DNA from: CAVSJA01 sp963728145
GTDB lineage: Bacteria; Bacteroidota; Bacteroidia; Chitinophagales; Chitinophagaceae
Reading direction: 5' to 3'
Length of the DNA: 64,000 nt
Assembly (NCBI GenBank): GCA_963728145.1
Contig: CAVSJA010000007.1
Location: 620,001 to 684,000, forward strand
Both the position numbers and the translations under genes were made by a program. The notes beneath the pieces are model-generated. The model was not told the DNA's origin and ran no database searches. It saw only the letters and a program-made list of their open reading frames with translations. Shown here piece by piece: positions 44,452 to 53,274 of the stretch (positions are counted from its first letter, which is position 1; each line of letters begins with the position of its first letter).

Positions 44452-46101
44452 ATGGCCAAATATATTTTTGTTACGGGAGGAGTGACTTCTTCATTAGGTA
44501 AAGGAATTATTGCTGCCTCTCTTGCCAAACTCTTACAGGCAAGAGGTCTCCGCGTCACTATCCAAAAATTCGATCCTTATATCAACGTTGACCCTGGTAC
44601 GCTTAATCCCTATGAACACGGAGAATGTTTTGTAACAGAAGACGGCGCTGAAACAGATCTCGACCTCGGCCATTACGAACGCTTCCTGAATATTCATACT
44701 TCACAGGCAAATAATGTTACTACAGGTCGAATATATCAGACTGTAATAAATAAAGAGAGAGAAGGCGCTTTTCTTGGAAAAACAGTACAGGTTGTTCCTC
44801 ATATAACCGACGAGATCAAACGAAGAATGCAGCTTTTGGGCCAGGATGAAAAGTATGATATCGTGATCACGGAAATTGGTGGTACAGTTGGTGACATTGA
44901 AAGTTTACCTTTTGTGGAAGCAGTTCGTCAATTGCAATGGGAATTGCCAGAGGAAGATACCGTTGTTGTACATCTCACGCTGATACCTTATTTAAAAGCA
45001 GCAAAAGAATTAAAGACAAAACCCACGCAGCACAGCGTAAAAATGCTGAGCCAGGAGGGAGTTCATCCGGATGTGATCGTTTGTCGCACCGAAGAGCCGT
45101 TGACGCTGGAGATCCGCAGGAAGATTGCGCTTTTCTGTAATGTAAAACAGGAGGCTGTGATTGAAGCGGCAGATGCATCTACGATATATGAAGTTCCGCT
45201 TGCGATGATGAGAGAAAGACTCGATCTCATCTGCCTGAAAAAATTAGCGATCACTCAGTTTCATGAACCTGATCTTTCGAAATGGAAAGAGTTTCTGGAT
45301 AAATTGAAATATCCCAAGAGCAAGGTTACAATTGGCTTAATCGGAAAATACATTGAATTGCAGGATGCATATAAGTCAATCCTGGAAGCGTTTGTACATG
45401 CAGGTGCGATGAATGAATGCAAGGTGCAGGTTGTAAATGTGCACAGCGAGTTTATATCACAGGAAAATGTAGCCGAAAAACTCGGAGCCCTGGATGGATT
45501 GCTTGTTGCTCCGGGATTTGGACATAGGGGAGTGGAGGGAAAGATCATTGCGGTGAAATATGCAAGAGAAAATAAATTACCATTCTTTGGAATCTGCCTG
45601 GGAATGCAGATGGCAGTGATTGAATTTGGACGCAATGTGCTTGGAATAAAAAATGCTCATTCCACCGAAATGGATCCAAACACGGAAAGTCCGGTTATCG
45701 ATCTTATGGAGGAACAAAAAAAGATTACTGCCAAAGGCGGCACGATGCGTTTAGGAACTTATCCCTGCGCGATAAAAGAAGGAACTCTTGCCCGCCGCAT
45801 TTATGGGAAGCCCATGGTAAATGAAAGGCATAGGCATCGTTGGGAATTCAATAACCGTTACATGGATCAGTATGAATCCTCCGGCATGATTGCCAGTGGA
45901 AAAAATCCTGAAAGTGATTTAGTCGAAATAATTGAATTAACCGCTCATCCATTCTTTGTTGGCGTGCAATACCATCCCGAATTGAAGAGCACGGTAGAAA
46001 ATCCTCAACCGATTTTTGTACATTTCATCAAGGCCGCAAAGGATTATGCGGAACAAAAAAATGCGGTAAAGAATCCATTACTTCAAAGTGAAATGATTTG
46101 A
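44452..46101 (+). CDS. pyrG: CTP synthase
   Basis: A 549-residue bifunctional enzyme: an N-terminal amidoligase (KYIFVTGGVTSSLGKGIIAA, KFDPYINVDPGTLNPYEHGE, EIGGTVGDIESLPFVEA, LKTKPTQHSV) and a C-terminal glutaminase domain with nucleophile Cys in FFGICLGMQMAVIEF and the His-Glu pair in VQYHPELKS. It converts UTP to CTP with glutamine ammonia. The length is normal. The stop TGA opens a GAGTCGG simple-repeat arm. Confidence 0.97.
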   Translation: MAKYIFVTGGVTSSLGKGIIAASLAKLLQARGLRVTIQKFDPYINVDPGTLNPYEHGECFVTEDGAETDLDLGHYERFLNIHTSQANNVTTGRIYQTVINKEREGAFLGKTVQVVPHITDEIKRRMQLLGQDEKYDIVITEIGGTVGDIESLPFVEAVRQLQWELPEEDTVVVHLTLIPYLKAAKELKTKPTQHSVKMLSQEGVHPDVIVCRTEEPLTLEIRRKIALFCNVKQEAVIEAADASTIYEVPLAMMRERLDLICLKKLAITQFHEPDLSKWKEFLDKLKYPKSKVTIGLIGKYIELQDAYKSILEAFVHAGAMNECKVQVVNVHSEFISQENVAEKLGALDGLLVAPGFGHRGVEGKIIAVKYARENKLPFFGICLGMQMAVIEFGRNVLGIKNAHSTEMDPNTESPVIDLMEEQKKITAKGGTMRLGTYPCAIKEGTLARRIYGKPMVNERHRHRWEFNNRYMDQYESSGMIASGKNPESDLVEIIELTAHPFFVGVQYHPELKSTVENPQPIFVHFIKAAKDYAEQKNAVKNPLLQSEMI

Positions 46102-46284
46102 GTCGGGGTCAGTCAGTTGTTTGGATTGGGATTGAACTTTAAGGTCATCCGATTGTCAGTAGCTCGCCAACCGATGCGGAGCAATCCAATTGATCCAACT
46201 AATAATCTGGAATAATTAATGATTATTATTACTATTGGGTCAATGCAACCCCAGATTCTTCACTCCGACTCCCGACTCTGACTC
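46101..46284. repeat. Inverted simple repeat, word GAGTCGG
   Basis: Left arm 46101-46117 (GAGTCGGGGTCAGTCAG) begins at the pyrG stop region; right arm 46261-46284 (CACTCCGACTCCCGACTC, then TGACTC) is its reverse complement. The 140-base middle contains a palindromic AATTAATGATTATTATTAC-like stretch. The distance is large, so a hairpin is less certain than at other sites. Confidence 0.6.
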
Positions 46285-46294
46285 TTCAAACCCC

Positions 46295-46302
46295 TATCTT
46301 TG
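46295..46302 (+). promoter_or_regulatory. Putative -7 promoter box (TATCTTTG) of yidC
   Basis: Lies 23 bases before the yidC ATG, directly after the right arm of the GAGTCGG repeat. Confidence 0.5.
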
Positions 46303-46325
46303 CAGCTTCTCTAAAATCTCGTAAA

Positions 46326-48150
46326 ATGAAGATGGACCGCAATACGGTTATTGGTTTTGTTTTATTAGCTGGGCTATTGTTTCTATACCTATATTTTTCT
46401 ACAAAAAGCAGCCAGGATCTGCAGGTTCAAAGACAAAAGCAAATCGATTCCCTGGAAAATGTAAAGAAGAAACAGGATACTTTATCCGGCTCAAAAGATA
46501 CTGTTGCAAAAATTGTGACTCTGGATACAACAGGCTTTCCACTTTCAGGCGAAGAAAAGAAACTGCTGGTAGAAAACGATGTTTTCAAGATCAGCTTCAG
46601 CAATAAAGGTGGACAGCCGCGCGAAGTTGAATTAAAGAATTATACTTCGACAGACGGTAAGCACGTAATCCTAAACGGAACTTCCTTCGATAATATCACT
46701 TATTCAATTAATGCTGGCAATAATCATCTGCTCAAACCGGGGATTGTATTTCAGTCCAGGCGTTGTAACAAAGAATGCAGATGGTTCAACTACAGTTGTC
46801 TTTCAACTCGCGGGGAAATCAGGAGAAGTATTGACTCATCAGTTCCTTGTTCGGAAGAATGATTATATGATCGACTGGTCCATCAAAATGGATGGTGCAG
46901 ATAAATTGTTGTCGCAAGGTGCACTCAACCTGAACTGGCAATCACGTCCGATGCAACATGAAAAGGATGCGACTTATGAAAGGCAACAGACTAATATCTG
47001 TTTTTATGAGGATAATGACTTTGATTATATCCAATCCAAAACAGAAAGGAAATTTGAATCACCAGTGAAATGGGCAAGTGTTGCGCAGCAATTCTTCAAT
47101 TCAACCCTTGTTGCAGAAAAAGAATTTGCAAGCGGAGATGTAAGTTTTATTCGTGAAACATCCGATAGTTCCCAACGAATTGCCGATGTGGTCACAAACC
47201 TTCAGGCAAAGCTGCCCTTAAGCGCTAGCGCGGAATTTCCCATGCATTTGTTTTATGGACCGAGTGAATACAAGATTTTGAAAGCAGAAGCAAAGGTTAT
47301 TGCTCCGGAAATGGATAAGATCGTAAACCTGGGACGTGACTTTTATGCATTTGTTCGCCCGATCAACAAATACATAGTGATGCCGGTGTTTGATTTCATC
47401 AATAAGTTTATTGGAAGCTTTGGATTGGTGATCGCGTTTTTAACGATTTTCATCAGGTTGGTTACATCGCCCCTGGTTTATACCAGCTATTTAAGTGGAG
47501 CCAAGATGAAAGCCCTTAGGCCCGAGATTGAGAAGATGAAACAAAGATTGGGAAATGACCAGCAGGCAGTAGGAATGGAGCAAATGAAATTATTCCGGGA
47601 AGCGGGAGTGAATCCATTGGGCGGATGTATTCCTGCCTTATTGCAAATTCCGATCTTTTTTGCATTGTATAGTTTCTTTAACTCGAATATCGCTTTGCGT
47701 GGCGTGCCCTTCCTATGGGCAGATGATCTTTCCAGTTATGATGTAATCCTTAAGTTCCCATTTCACGTTTGGGGATTTGGAAGCCATTTAAGCTTGTTTA
47801 CATTGACTGCCGCAGCCACAAGCTTCCTTATTTCCATTTACAATATGAATATGACGCCTGATCAGAGCAATCCGGCTTTGAAATACATGCCTTATATTTT
47901 CCCGTTCATATTACTTTTCATATTTAACCGTTTGCCTTCGGCGCTTACCTGGTATTATACGGTATCAAACGTAATTACGCTGATACTGCAATGGGTAATC
48001 CAGAACTATATTATTGATCACGATAAAATACTGGCCAAACTGGAGGCTAATCGCAAAAAGCCTAAAACCAAGCCCAAATGGCAGGAGCGTTTTGAGCAAA
48101 TGCAGGAAGCCCAGAAAAAGGTTCAGTCGCAGAAAGGGCAGAAGAAATAG
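46326..48150 (+). CDS. yidC: Membrane protein insertase YidC, one frameshift
   Basis: YidC helps insert inner-membrane proteins. The first part (MDRNTVIGFVLLAGLLFLYLYF, then a periplasmic domain with VELKNYTSTDGKHVILNGTS) stays in frame up to about 46738; the second continues in the +1 frame with GLYFSPGVVTKNADGSTTVV, and the membrane domain follows (FIGSFGLVIAFLTIFIRLV, KMKALRPEIEKMKQRLG, NPLGGCIPALLQIPIFFALY, LPSALTWYYTVSNVI). Removing one G from the GGGG run at 46739-46742 joins the two without loss, giving about 607 residues. This is likely a sequencing error in a homopolymer. Confidence 0.92.
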
Positions 48151-48193
48151 GGGTTAAAATACAATTGATAAATCAACGTTAAAAAAACCTTGC

Positions 48194-48223
48194 GGAGACC
48201 CTTAAATTTCTCAGGTCTTTTTT
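48194..48223 (+). terminator. Terminator after yidC
   Basis: AGACC (48196-48200) and GGTCT (48214-48218) flank a 13-base loop and are followed by a T-rich run. Confidence 0.6.
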
Positions 48224-48286
48224 ACTTTAGACAACGATTAGGTGTTTCTGACACGTCTTTTCTATAATTAAAGAGATAACATCTTT

Positions 48287-48949
48287 ATGCGTAATAAATT
48301 ATGGTTAGGGATTAGCCTGGTTCTGATCGCGAATACCCTTTGGGCCCAGAAGAAAGTGTCTGAGCTGATGTTGGGCTATGACGTAAAGATCACAACGGGA
48401 AATAAGGAACCAAAGATGGCAGATGCTTTCGATGGTTCTACCAGCACCATATACATTAAGGGCAATATGAGTCGCTCTGATATTGTAAGTGCGCTTTTCT
48501 CATCCAGTACAATTCAGGACGCCAAGAACGGTACGGCTGTAGTTCTCCGTGAGGTAAGCGGTCAAAAACTGCTTATCCGAATGAATGCAGATAACTGGAG
48601 AGAAAAAAATAAGCGTTATGAAGGAATAAGCTTTACTAATACAGATGAAACAAAAACCATTGCCGGTTATAAATCTACAAAGGCCGAAGCAAAACTAAGT
48701 GATGGTACAACTTTCACTGTTTACTACACCACAGATATTGTTCCCGAGAATAAAGAGTATGATTATATGTTCAAAAACCTGAATGGTCTGCCACTGGAAT
48801 GGGAATTATCACAGGGAAATATCAAGATCAGGTATACTATCTCAAAAATAAATCTCAACCCTGTACAGGCTTCAAGATTTGACATACCAAAGTCTGGTTA
48901 CCGCGAAATGACCTACGAAGAAAGTAAGAAAATGAACCTGGGGAATTAA
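48287..48949 (+). CDS. Secreted protein of unknown function (DUF4412-like)
   Basis: A 220-residue protein with a signal peptide (KLWLGISLVLIANTLWAQ). YDVKITTGNKEP, TSTIYIKGNMSR, GTAVVLREVSGQKLLIRMN, KTIAGYKSTKAEAKLSDG and FTVYYTTDIVPENKEYDY are in the style of the outer-membrane-lipoprotein-carrier-like DUF4412/GLPGLI proteins of Bacteroidota. No catalytic residue is evident. It is one base away from the convergent 48951 gene. Confidence 0.6.
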   Translation: MRNKLWLGISLVLIANTLWAQKKVSELMLGYDVKITTGNKEPKMADAFDGSTSTIYIKGNMSRSDIVSALFSSSTIQDAKNGTAVVLREVSGQKLLIRMNADNWREKNKRYEGISFTNTDETKTIAGYKSTKAEAKLSDGTTFTVYYTTDIVPENKEYDYMFKNLNGLPLEWELSQGNIKIRYTISKINLNPVQASRFDIPKSGYREMTYEESKKMNLGN

Positions 48950-48950
48950 A

Positions 48951-49292
48951 TTACTTGTTCAACGGAATCTTCAAATCTAACACTTGCATGTTTGATCTCA
49001 AAGTTGGCTTTGTGTTCATTTTGTATTTGTATGGTAAGATGTATGTAGTGTTGCCCTTACGGTAAGTAAGCACACTATTATACTGTACCACGTTGGATTG
49101 ACGCTGAGTATTGTACAGGCGGCTCCCACTAAAAACCGGACCCGATTTCATCGTTAACCCATTCATTGTCCTTGCTGTCGTGTATTCAGCTTTTGCCCTC
49201 GGAGTGTTCTTCTTGTCACCACCGCCATTACTGGCTAATGCAAGCGCTACCACCCCGACCATGGTAAAACTGATGAGGGATTTCTTAAGCAT
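48951..49292 (-). CDS. Small secreted protein of unknown function
   Basis: The ATG at 49292 gives 113 residues with an export signal (ISFTMVGVVALALAS) and a lysine/threonine/asparagine-rich mature part (MKSGPVFSGSRLYNTQRQSN, VLTYRKGNTTYILPYKYKM). The longest frame (to 49334) begins with residues that do not look like a signal peptide. Function unknown. Convergent with the 48287 gene. Confidence 0.6.
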   Translation of the reverse strand: MLKKSLISFTMVGVVALALASNGGGDKKNTPRAKAEYTTARTMNGLTMKSGPVFSGSRLYNTQRQSNVVQYNSVLTYRKGNTTYILPYKYKMNTKPTLRSNMQVLDLKIPLNK

Positions 49293-49600
49293 GTGATTAA
49301 ATTTAAGCGTAGAGTTAGCCTGCATATTCAACACAAAAATATCGAAAAATTTTTGGAACTTTTTAACCGTCTGTACCTAATCTTATAATTCTTTTAACGA
49401 ATTAGACGCGTAATTGTTACAGATTCCATAGCAAAGACGGATTTATTGTTAAAATAGTTAGGAAAATTCTCTAAAGAAAACCCTTAGCTCACGCGGAAAA
49501 CCCAGAAAGGCGCTGAGTTTCAGGGTTTTCAACAATCGTTAGTAAATTAAACTTGGCGAACTGGGGCTATTAAGATATTTTACACAAACCTTTTAAATTC
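49293..49600. other. Divergent intergenic region with a long hairpin
   Basis: Between the minus-strand 48951 gene and the plus-strand TPR gene. AAAACCC near 49497 pairs with GGGTTTT near 49525 and an inner CTGAGTTTCAG (about 49511-49521) is itself palindromic, giving an extended stem-loop. It may be the 5' leader of the TPR gene or a terminator; no gene or promoter is clear. Confidence 0.5.
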
Positions 49601-51022
49601 ATGCGTGAACAACCCTTCCACTCGAACAAAGAGGAAATGAGGGAACTGGTCAGGCAGTTCCAGAATCTGAAGGCAGGCCGAAGTCATTCCTTCCTTGATG
49701 AGGAATCCTTTGAAAAGATCATCGATTATTTCGATGAGGTGGAAGACCTCCAGCAGGCCCTCGAAGCTGCTGAATTAGGCACCGAACATTTTCCTTACTC
49801 ATCGGGCCTGCAGATCAAAAAAGCCGATCTTCTTATTGCGACCAGACGTTATCAGGAAGCGCTCGATATCCTGGGACATGCGGAATTGCTTGATAGCAAT
49901 GATATCAACCTTTATATTCTAAAAACGGATGCTTACCTGGCGCTTGATCAGCAGGAGAAAGCTGTCGTGCTGCTCGAAAACGCGTTGAAGTTATTTGAAG
50001 GGGAAGAAAAGCTTGAATTATTATTCGAATTGGCCGACGTTTACGACGATTACGAAGAATTTGATAAGATATTCGATTGCCTCAAGCTGATCCTTGAGCA
50101 GGATCCCAATAATGAAGAGGCATTATACAAGGTCTGTTTCTGGACCGATTTCACTGGAAGAAATGAAGAAAGCATCCAGTTGCATCAGCATATCATTGAT
50201 GAATACCCATACAGTGAACTGGCATGGTTTAACCTGGCGGCAGCTTACCAGGGATTGAAACTGTATGAAAAAGCGATAGATGCCTATAAATATGCAGTAG
50301 CTATTGATGAGAAATTCGACTATGCATATCGAAATATGGGAGATGCATTTATCCGGTTGCGTAAATACAAGGATGCGATTGAAGCGCTTGAAAAAGTATT
50401 GGAATTAAGTCGTCCTGAAGATGTAATCTATGAAGCCATCGGACATTGTTATGACAGGCTAAAGAATTATGCGCAGGCAAGATTCTATTATCGTAAAGCT
50501 TCCCACTTAAATCTTGAGGATAGCAAACTTTATTATAAGATCGCCTGTACCTATATCAACGAAGGACAGTGGACAACCGCAGTTAAGCAATTAGAAACTG
50601 CTCTTCAAATGCAAAGGCAGCAACCTGAGTACAACCTCGCAATGGGTGAATGCAAAATGCAATTGGGAGAGTTTAAAGATGCGATTCAGTACTTCTCCAT
50701 TGTGGTGAGGCAGCGGCCGCGTAACGTTTCAAGTTGGGAAGCGTTGATCCGTTGTTTGTACCTCGGAGAATTTTATGATGAAGCATTGGAGCAGGTTAAA
50801 GCGGCGCTTAAAGCAACTGAGTCCAAACCATTGTTCTATTTCTACCTGAGTGCGGTTCATTTTGCAATGGGAAAATCGAAGGAAGGATTGCAACAGCTTG
50901 AAAAAGCAATGAGCAAGGCGCCGAGACTTTTAAAGAAACTTGTCGAATTAAATCCATCCATATTACAGAACCAGCAGGTAGTGGATATCGTTGCCCGTTA
51001 CAAGCGGAATAAATCCATTTGA
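49601..51022 (+). CDS. Tetratricopeptide-repeat protein
   Basis: A 473-residue protein built of about 11 TPR units (for example YPYSELAWFNLAAAYQGLKL, YKYAVAIDEKFDYAYRNMGD, YYKIACTYINEGQWTTAVKQ). No signal peptide or membrane helix is present, so it is a cytoplasmic scaffold. TPR proteins with such uniform repeats act in envelope assembly or gliding, but nothing here shows the partner. The stop codon lies at the first base of the TGATGGTTTGATTG repeat arm. Confidence 0.85.
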   Translation: MREQPFHSNKEEMRELVRQFQNLKAGRSHSFLDEESFEKIIDYFDEVEDLQQALEAAELGTEHFPYSSGLQIKKADLLIATRRYQEALDILGHAELLDSNDINLYILKTDAYLALDQQEKAVVLLENALKLFEGEEKLELLFELADVYDDYEEFDKIFDCLKLILEQDPNNEEALYKVCFWTDFTGRNEESIQLHQHIIDEYPYSELAWFNLAAAYQGLKLYEKAIDAYKYAVAIDEKFDYAYRNMGDAFIRLRKYKDAIEALEKVLELSRPEDVIYEAIGHCYDRLKNYAQARFYYRKASHLNLEDSKLYYKIACTYINEGQWTTAVKQLETALQMQRQQPEYNLAMGECKMQLGEFKDAIQYFSIVVRQRPRNVSSWEALIRCLYLGEFYDEALEQVKAALKATESKPLFYFYLSAVHFAMGKSKEGLQQLEKAMSKAPRLLKKLVELNPSILQNQQVVDIVARYKRNKSI

Positions 51023-51124
51023 TGATGGTTTGATTGTTTAATTGCTTGATGGTTGGATTCAAATTATTTAAGCATCTCGCATTAATGAGCCCAACCATCG
51101 AGCAATTAAACAATCAAACCATCA
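51021..51124. repeat. Inverted simple repeat, nearly perfect 35-base arms
   Basis: Left arm 51021-51056 and right arm 51090-51124 match over 34 of 35 bases; the word is TTTGATTG/GATGGTTT. A 33-base loop separates them. It starts at the TPR stop codon and ends about 35 bases before the comA promoter. This is the most perfect pair in the window. Confidence 0.85.
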
Positions 51125-51159
51125 AAACCATTCAAACCCATCTTTAAGTTTTTCTTCCC

Positions 51160-51167
51160 TATTTTTG
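51160..51167 (+). promoter_or_regulatory. Putative -7 promoter box (TATTTTTG) of the comA-aroE pair
   Basis: TAnnTTTG match ten bases before the ATG at 51177. It rules out the TTG at 51165 as a start. Confidence 0.5.
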
Positions 51168-51176
51168 AGCGATTTT

Positions 51177-51971
51177 ATGGAGAATAAAACCGACCGAATG
51201 AATTTTTCACTGACACAGATCCCTGAACGGAATAAGAAACCACGTAAGGCCGGCATCACTATGGTTATGGATAAAGGGTTGAGCATCCAGGAAGTCCAAA
51301 ACTTCATGAGCGTCGCCCATCCCCATGTTGATATTGTTAAATTGGGTTTTGGAACTTCTTTCGTAACCCCAAACCTTCGTGAAAAAATTGAGGTATATCG
51401 TTCCTTTAATATCCCTGTTTATTTTGGAGGAACTTTGTTTGAAGCCTTCCTGGTAAGGAATCAATTCAAGGATTTTATCAGTGTCTGTAAAGAATATGGT
51501 GTTTCCTATATGGAAGTAAGTGATGGCTCAGTCACAATTCCGCACGCAGAGAAATGCGGATATATTGAAAAGCTTACTAAATACGGCACCGTGTTGAGCG
51601 AGGTAGGAAGCAAGGATGCGGCGCATATCATTCCTCCATATAAGTGGATTGAATTGATGCGTGCAGAATTGAATGCAGGTTCTGCGTACGTGATTGCCGA
51701 AGCTCGCGAATCAGGGAATGTCGGAATTTATCGTGGCAGCGGGGAGGTTAGGGAAGGATTGGTCCAGGAAATCCTCACACAGATTCCCGGAGATCGAATT
51801 ATTTGGGAAGCTCCGCAAAAATCACAACAACTTTATTTTATTGAATTGCTCGGCGCGAATGTTAACCTTGGTAATATCGCTTCCACTGAAGTATTGCCAT
51901 TAGAAACGATGCGCCTTGGACTTCGTGGTGATACCTTTCATCTTTTTCTTGATAAAGAAACTGTTCAATGA
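51177..51971 (+). CDS. Phosphosulfolactate synthase-like protein (ComA family)
   Basis: 264 residues (the ATG at 51198, MNFSLTQIPERNKKPR, is the alternative). GITMVMDKGLSIQEVQNF, HVDIVKLGFGTSFVTPNLR, VYFGGTLFEAFL and VSYMEVSDGSVTIPH are the conserved TIM-barrel blocks of ComA, which joins sulfite to phosphoenolpyruvate in coenzyme M synthesis of archaea. Bacteroidota that lack coenzyme M carry ComA relatives, and sulfolactate could feed a cysteate route to sulfonolipids. It overlaps aroE by four bases (ATGA), indicating translational coupling. Substrate in this organism is inferred. Confidence 0.85.
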   Translation: MENKTDRMNFSLTQIPERNKKPRKAGITMVMDKGLSIQEVQNFMSVAHPHVDIVKLGFGTSFVTPNLREKIEVYRSFNIPVYFGGTLFEAFLVRNQFKDFISVCKEYGVSYMEVSDGSVTIPHAEKCGYIEKLTKYGTVLSEVGSKDAAHIIPPYKWIELMRAELNAGSAYVIAEARESGNVGIYRGSGEVREGLVQEILTQIPGDRIIWEAPQKSQQLYFIELLGANVNLGNIASTEVLPLETMRLGLRGDTFHLFLDKETVQ

Positions 51972-52705
51972 AACGGTTTGGGGTAATCGGTTACCCATTG
52001 AGTCATTCATTTTCTCCGGGTTATTTTAGGGAGAAGTTTAAGAAAGAAGGAATTAAAGATTGTAGTTACGATGCCTATCCGTTAGAAACAATAGACAGGC
52101 TTCCTTCCCTGATACAAAACACTCCCGGATTAAAAGGATTGAATGTAACCATACCTTACAAACAGTCTGTTTACAAATACCTTGATGATTCAACTGCGAT
52201 TCCACCTGGCCTAAACTCCTGCAACACGATTTCCATTCAACAGGGAAAGCTCTATGGATTCAACACAGATATAATTGGATTCGAACTAAGTTTCAAAAAA
52301 AAACTAAAGCCCTACCATAAAGCTGCATTGGTGCTTGGCAATGGTGGTGCGGCGGCGGCTGTTTGTTTTGTGCTTGAAACACTGGGAATCTCATTCAAGA
52401 TTGTAAGCAGGGCCCTTCATAAAGGTTCTACCTACACTTATGCCGATCTGAACGCATCCATTATCGAAGAAAATCAGGTGATCGTCAATACAACTCCATT
52501 GGGAATGTTTCCGAATGTGGATGACTATCCTCCATTGCCATATGAGTTTATTTCTTCTGGTCACTATCTCTTTGATCTTATTTATAACCCTGAAAAAACA
52601 ATTTTTCTTCAGAAAGGAGAACAGCATGGCGCTTTAGTTCAAAATGGAATGGAGATGCTGATCTTGCAGGCAGAGGAGAGCTGGAGGATTTGGTTGAATG
52701 GTTGA
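51968..52705 (+). CDS. aroE: Shikimate dehydrogenase
   Basis: A 245-residue enzyme: FGVIGYPLSHSFSPGYFREK, LKGLNVTIPYKQSVYKYLD, GFNTDIIGFELSF and the NADP-binding ALVLGNGGAAAAVCFVLE are conserved, and NGMEMLILQAEESWRIWL ends the protein. It reduces 3-dehydroshikimate with NADPH. The final WLNG and the stop TGA are read from copies of the GGTTGAAT/GGTTGATT word of the following inverted repeat. Translation is coupled to the ComA-like gene. Confidence 0.93.
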   Translation: MKRFGVIGYPLSHSFSPGYFREKFKKEGIKDCSYDAYPLETIDRLPSLIQNTPGLKGLNVTIPYKQSVYKYLDDSTAIPPGLNSCNTISIQQGKLYGFNTDIIGFELSFKKKLKPYHKAALVLGNGGAAAAVCFVLETLGISFKIVSRALHKGSTYTYADLNASIIEENQVIVNTTPLGMFPNVDDYPPLPYEFISSGHYLFDLIYNPEKTIFLQKGEQHGALVQNGMEMLILQAEESWRIWLNG

Positions 52706-52820
52706 ATGGTTGATTGGGTTGACAGGGTTGATGAGGTTATCAAGGTTGACAGGGATTAAGTTTTTACAATCAACTAATCAACTAATCAACCAATTAACCA
52801 ATCAACCAATCAACCTGTCC
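52691..52820. repeat. Inverted simple repeat, words GGTTGAAT, GGTTGATT, GGTTGACAG
   Basis: Left arm about 52691-52755 (GGTTGAATGGTTGAATGG, then TTGATTGGGTTGACAGG) and right arm about 52768-52820 (CAATCAACTAATCAACTAAT, then CAACCAATCAACCTGTCC) are imperfect reverse complements. The arms contain the stop codon of aroE on the left and of the convergent thioesterase on the right, so both proteins end inside the repeat. Confidence 0.82.
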
Positions 52821-53233
52821 CTCACGGCATCGGGCAAAGCTGTAATCTTCTTCAGGCCATAATCATAACAGATCATTCCCGTTTTCGCTGATGCAACTAG
52901 TATAGTTTTGCCTTCGCTTATTTTCTCAATCTTATAAAAAAGGTCAAATCCGATTTTTGAAAATTCACCCGCAGCAACCGAGACCTTTATTTTATCACCA
53001 TAGAACAATTCTGCTTTGTATTCGATACCGGCATCGCTCATGATCAGGCCAATCCCTTCAATTTTCAATTCTTCATACCCGTGATGTCCTAAGAATTGTA
53101 CCCTGGCTTCATGTATGACCGAAAGAATGGTATCATTCCCGACATGTCCACCATAATTGACATCAGTAATTCGAATAGGAATTTCAGTTTGAAAGGAAAA
53201 CGAATCAGGCAGGTCGACCTTAATTCTGGCCAT
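52802..53233 (-). CDS. Hotdog-fold acyl-CoA thioesterase
   Basis: The ATG at 53233 gives 143 residues of a 4-hydroxybenzoyl-CoA-thioesterase-like hotdog protein: FSFQTEIPIRITDVNYGGHV starts the central helix region (T-D-V-N-Y-G-G-H-V, where such enzymes carry their catalytic acid), followed by GIEYKAELFYGDKIKVSV and ILVASAKTGMICYDY. It hydrolyses acyl-CoA thioesters; the chain is unknown. The final LIG and stop come from the GGTTGATT repeat. Confidence 0.83.
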   Translation of the reverse strand: MARIKVDLPDSFSFQTEIPIRITDVNYGGHVGNDTILSVIHEARVQFLGHHGYEELKIEGIGLIMSDAGIEYKAELFYGDKIKVSVAAGEFSKIGFDLFYKIEKISEGKTILVASAKTGMICYDYGLKKITALPDAVRDRLIG

Positions 53234-53274
53234 AAGCAATCAGACTTATTAGAATAATAGAAAAGAGATCCGGG

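Noticed and set aside
46326..48150. YidC as two separate genes
   Set aside because: The second frame lacks a real start and the two parts are adjacent pieces of one family domain order joined by one base.
52691..52820. Insertion-sequence ends
   Set aside because: No transposase, no target duplication, and the interior is a short loop rather than a gene.
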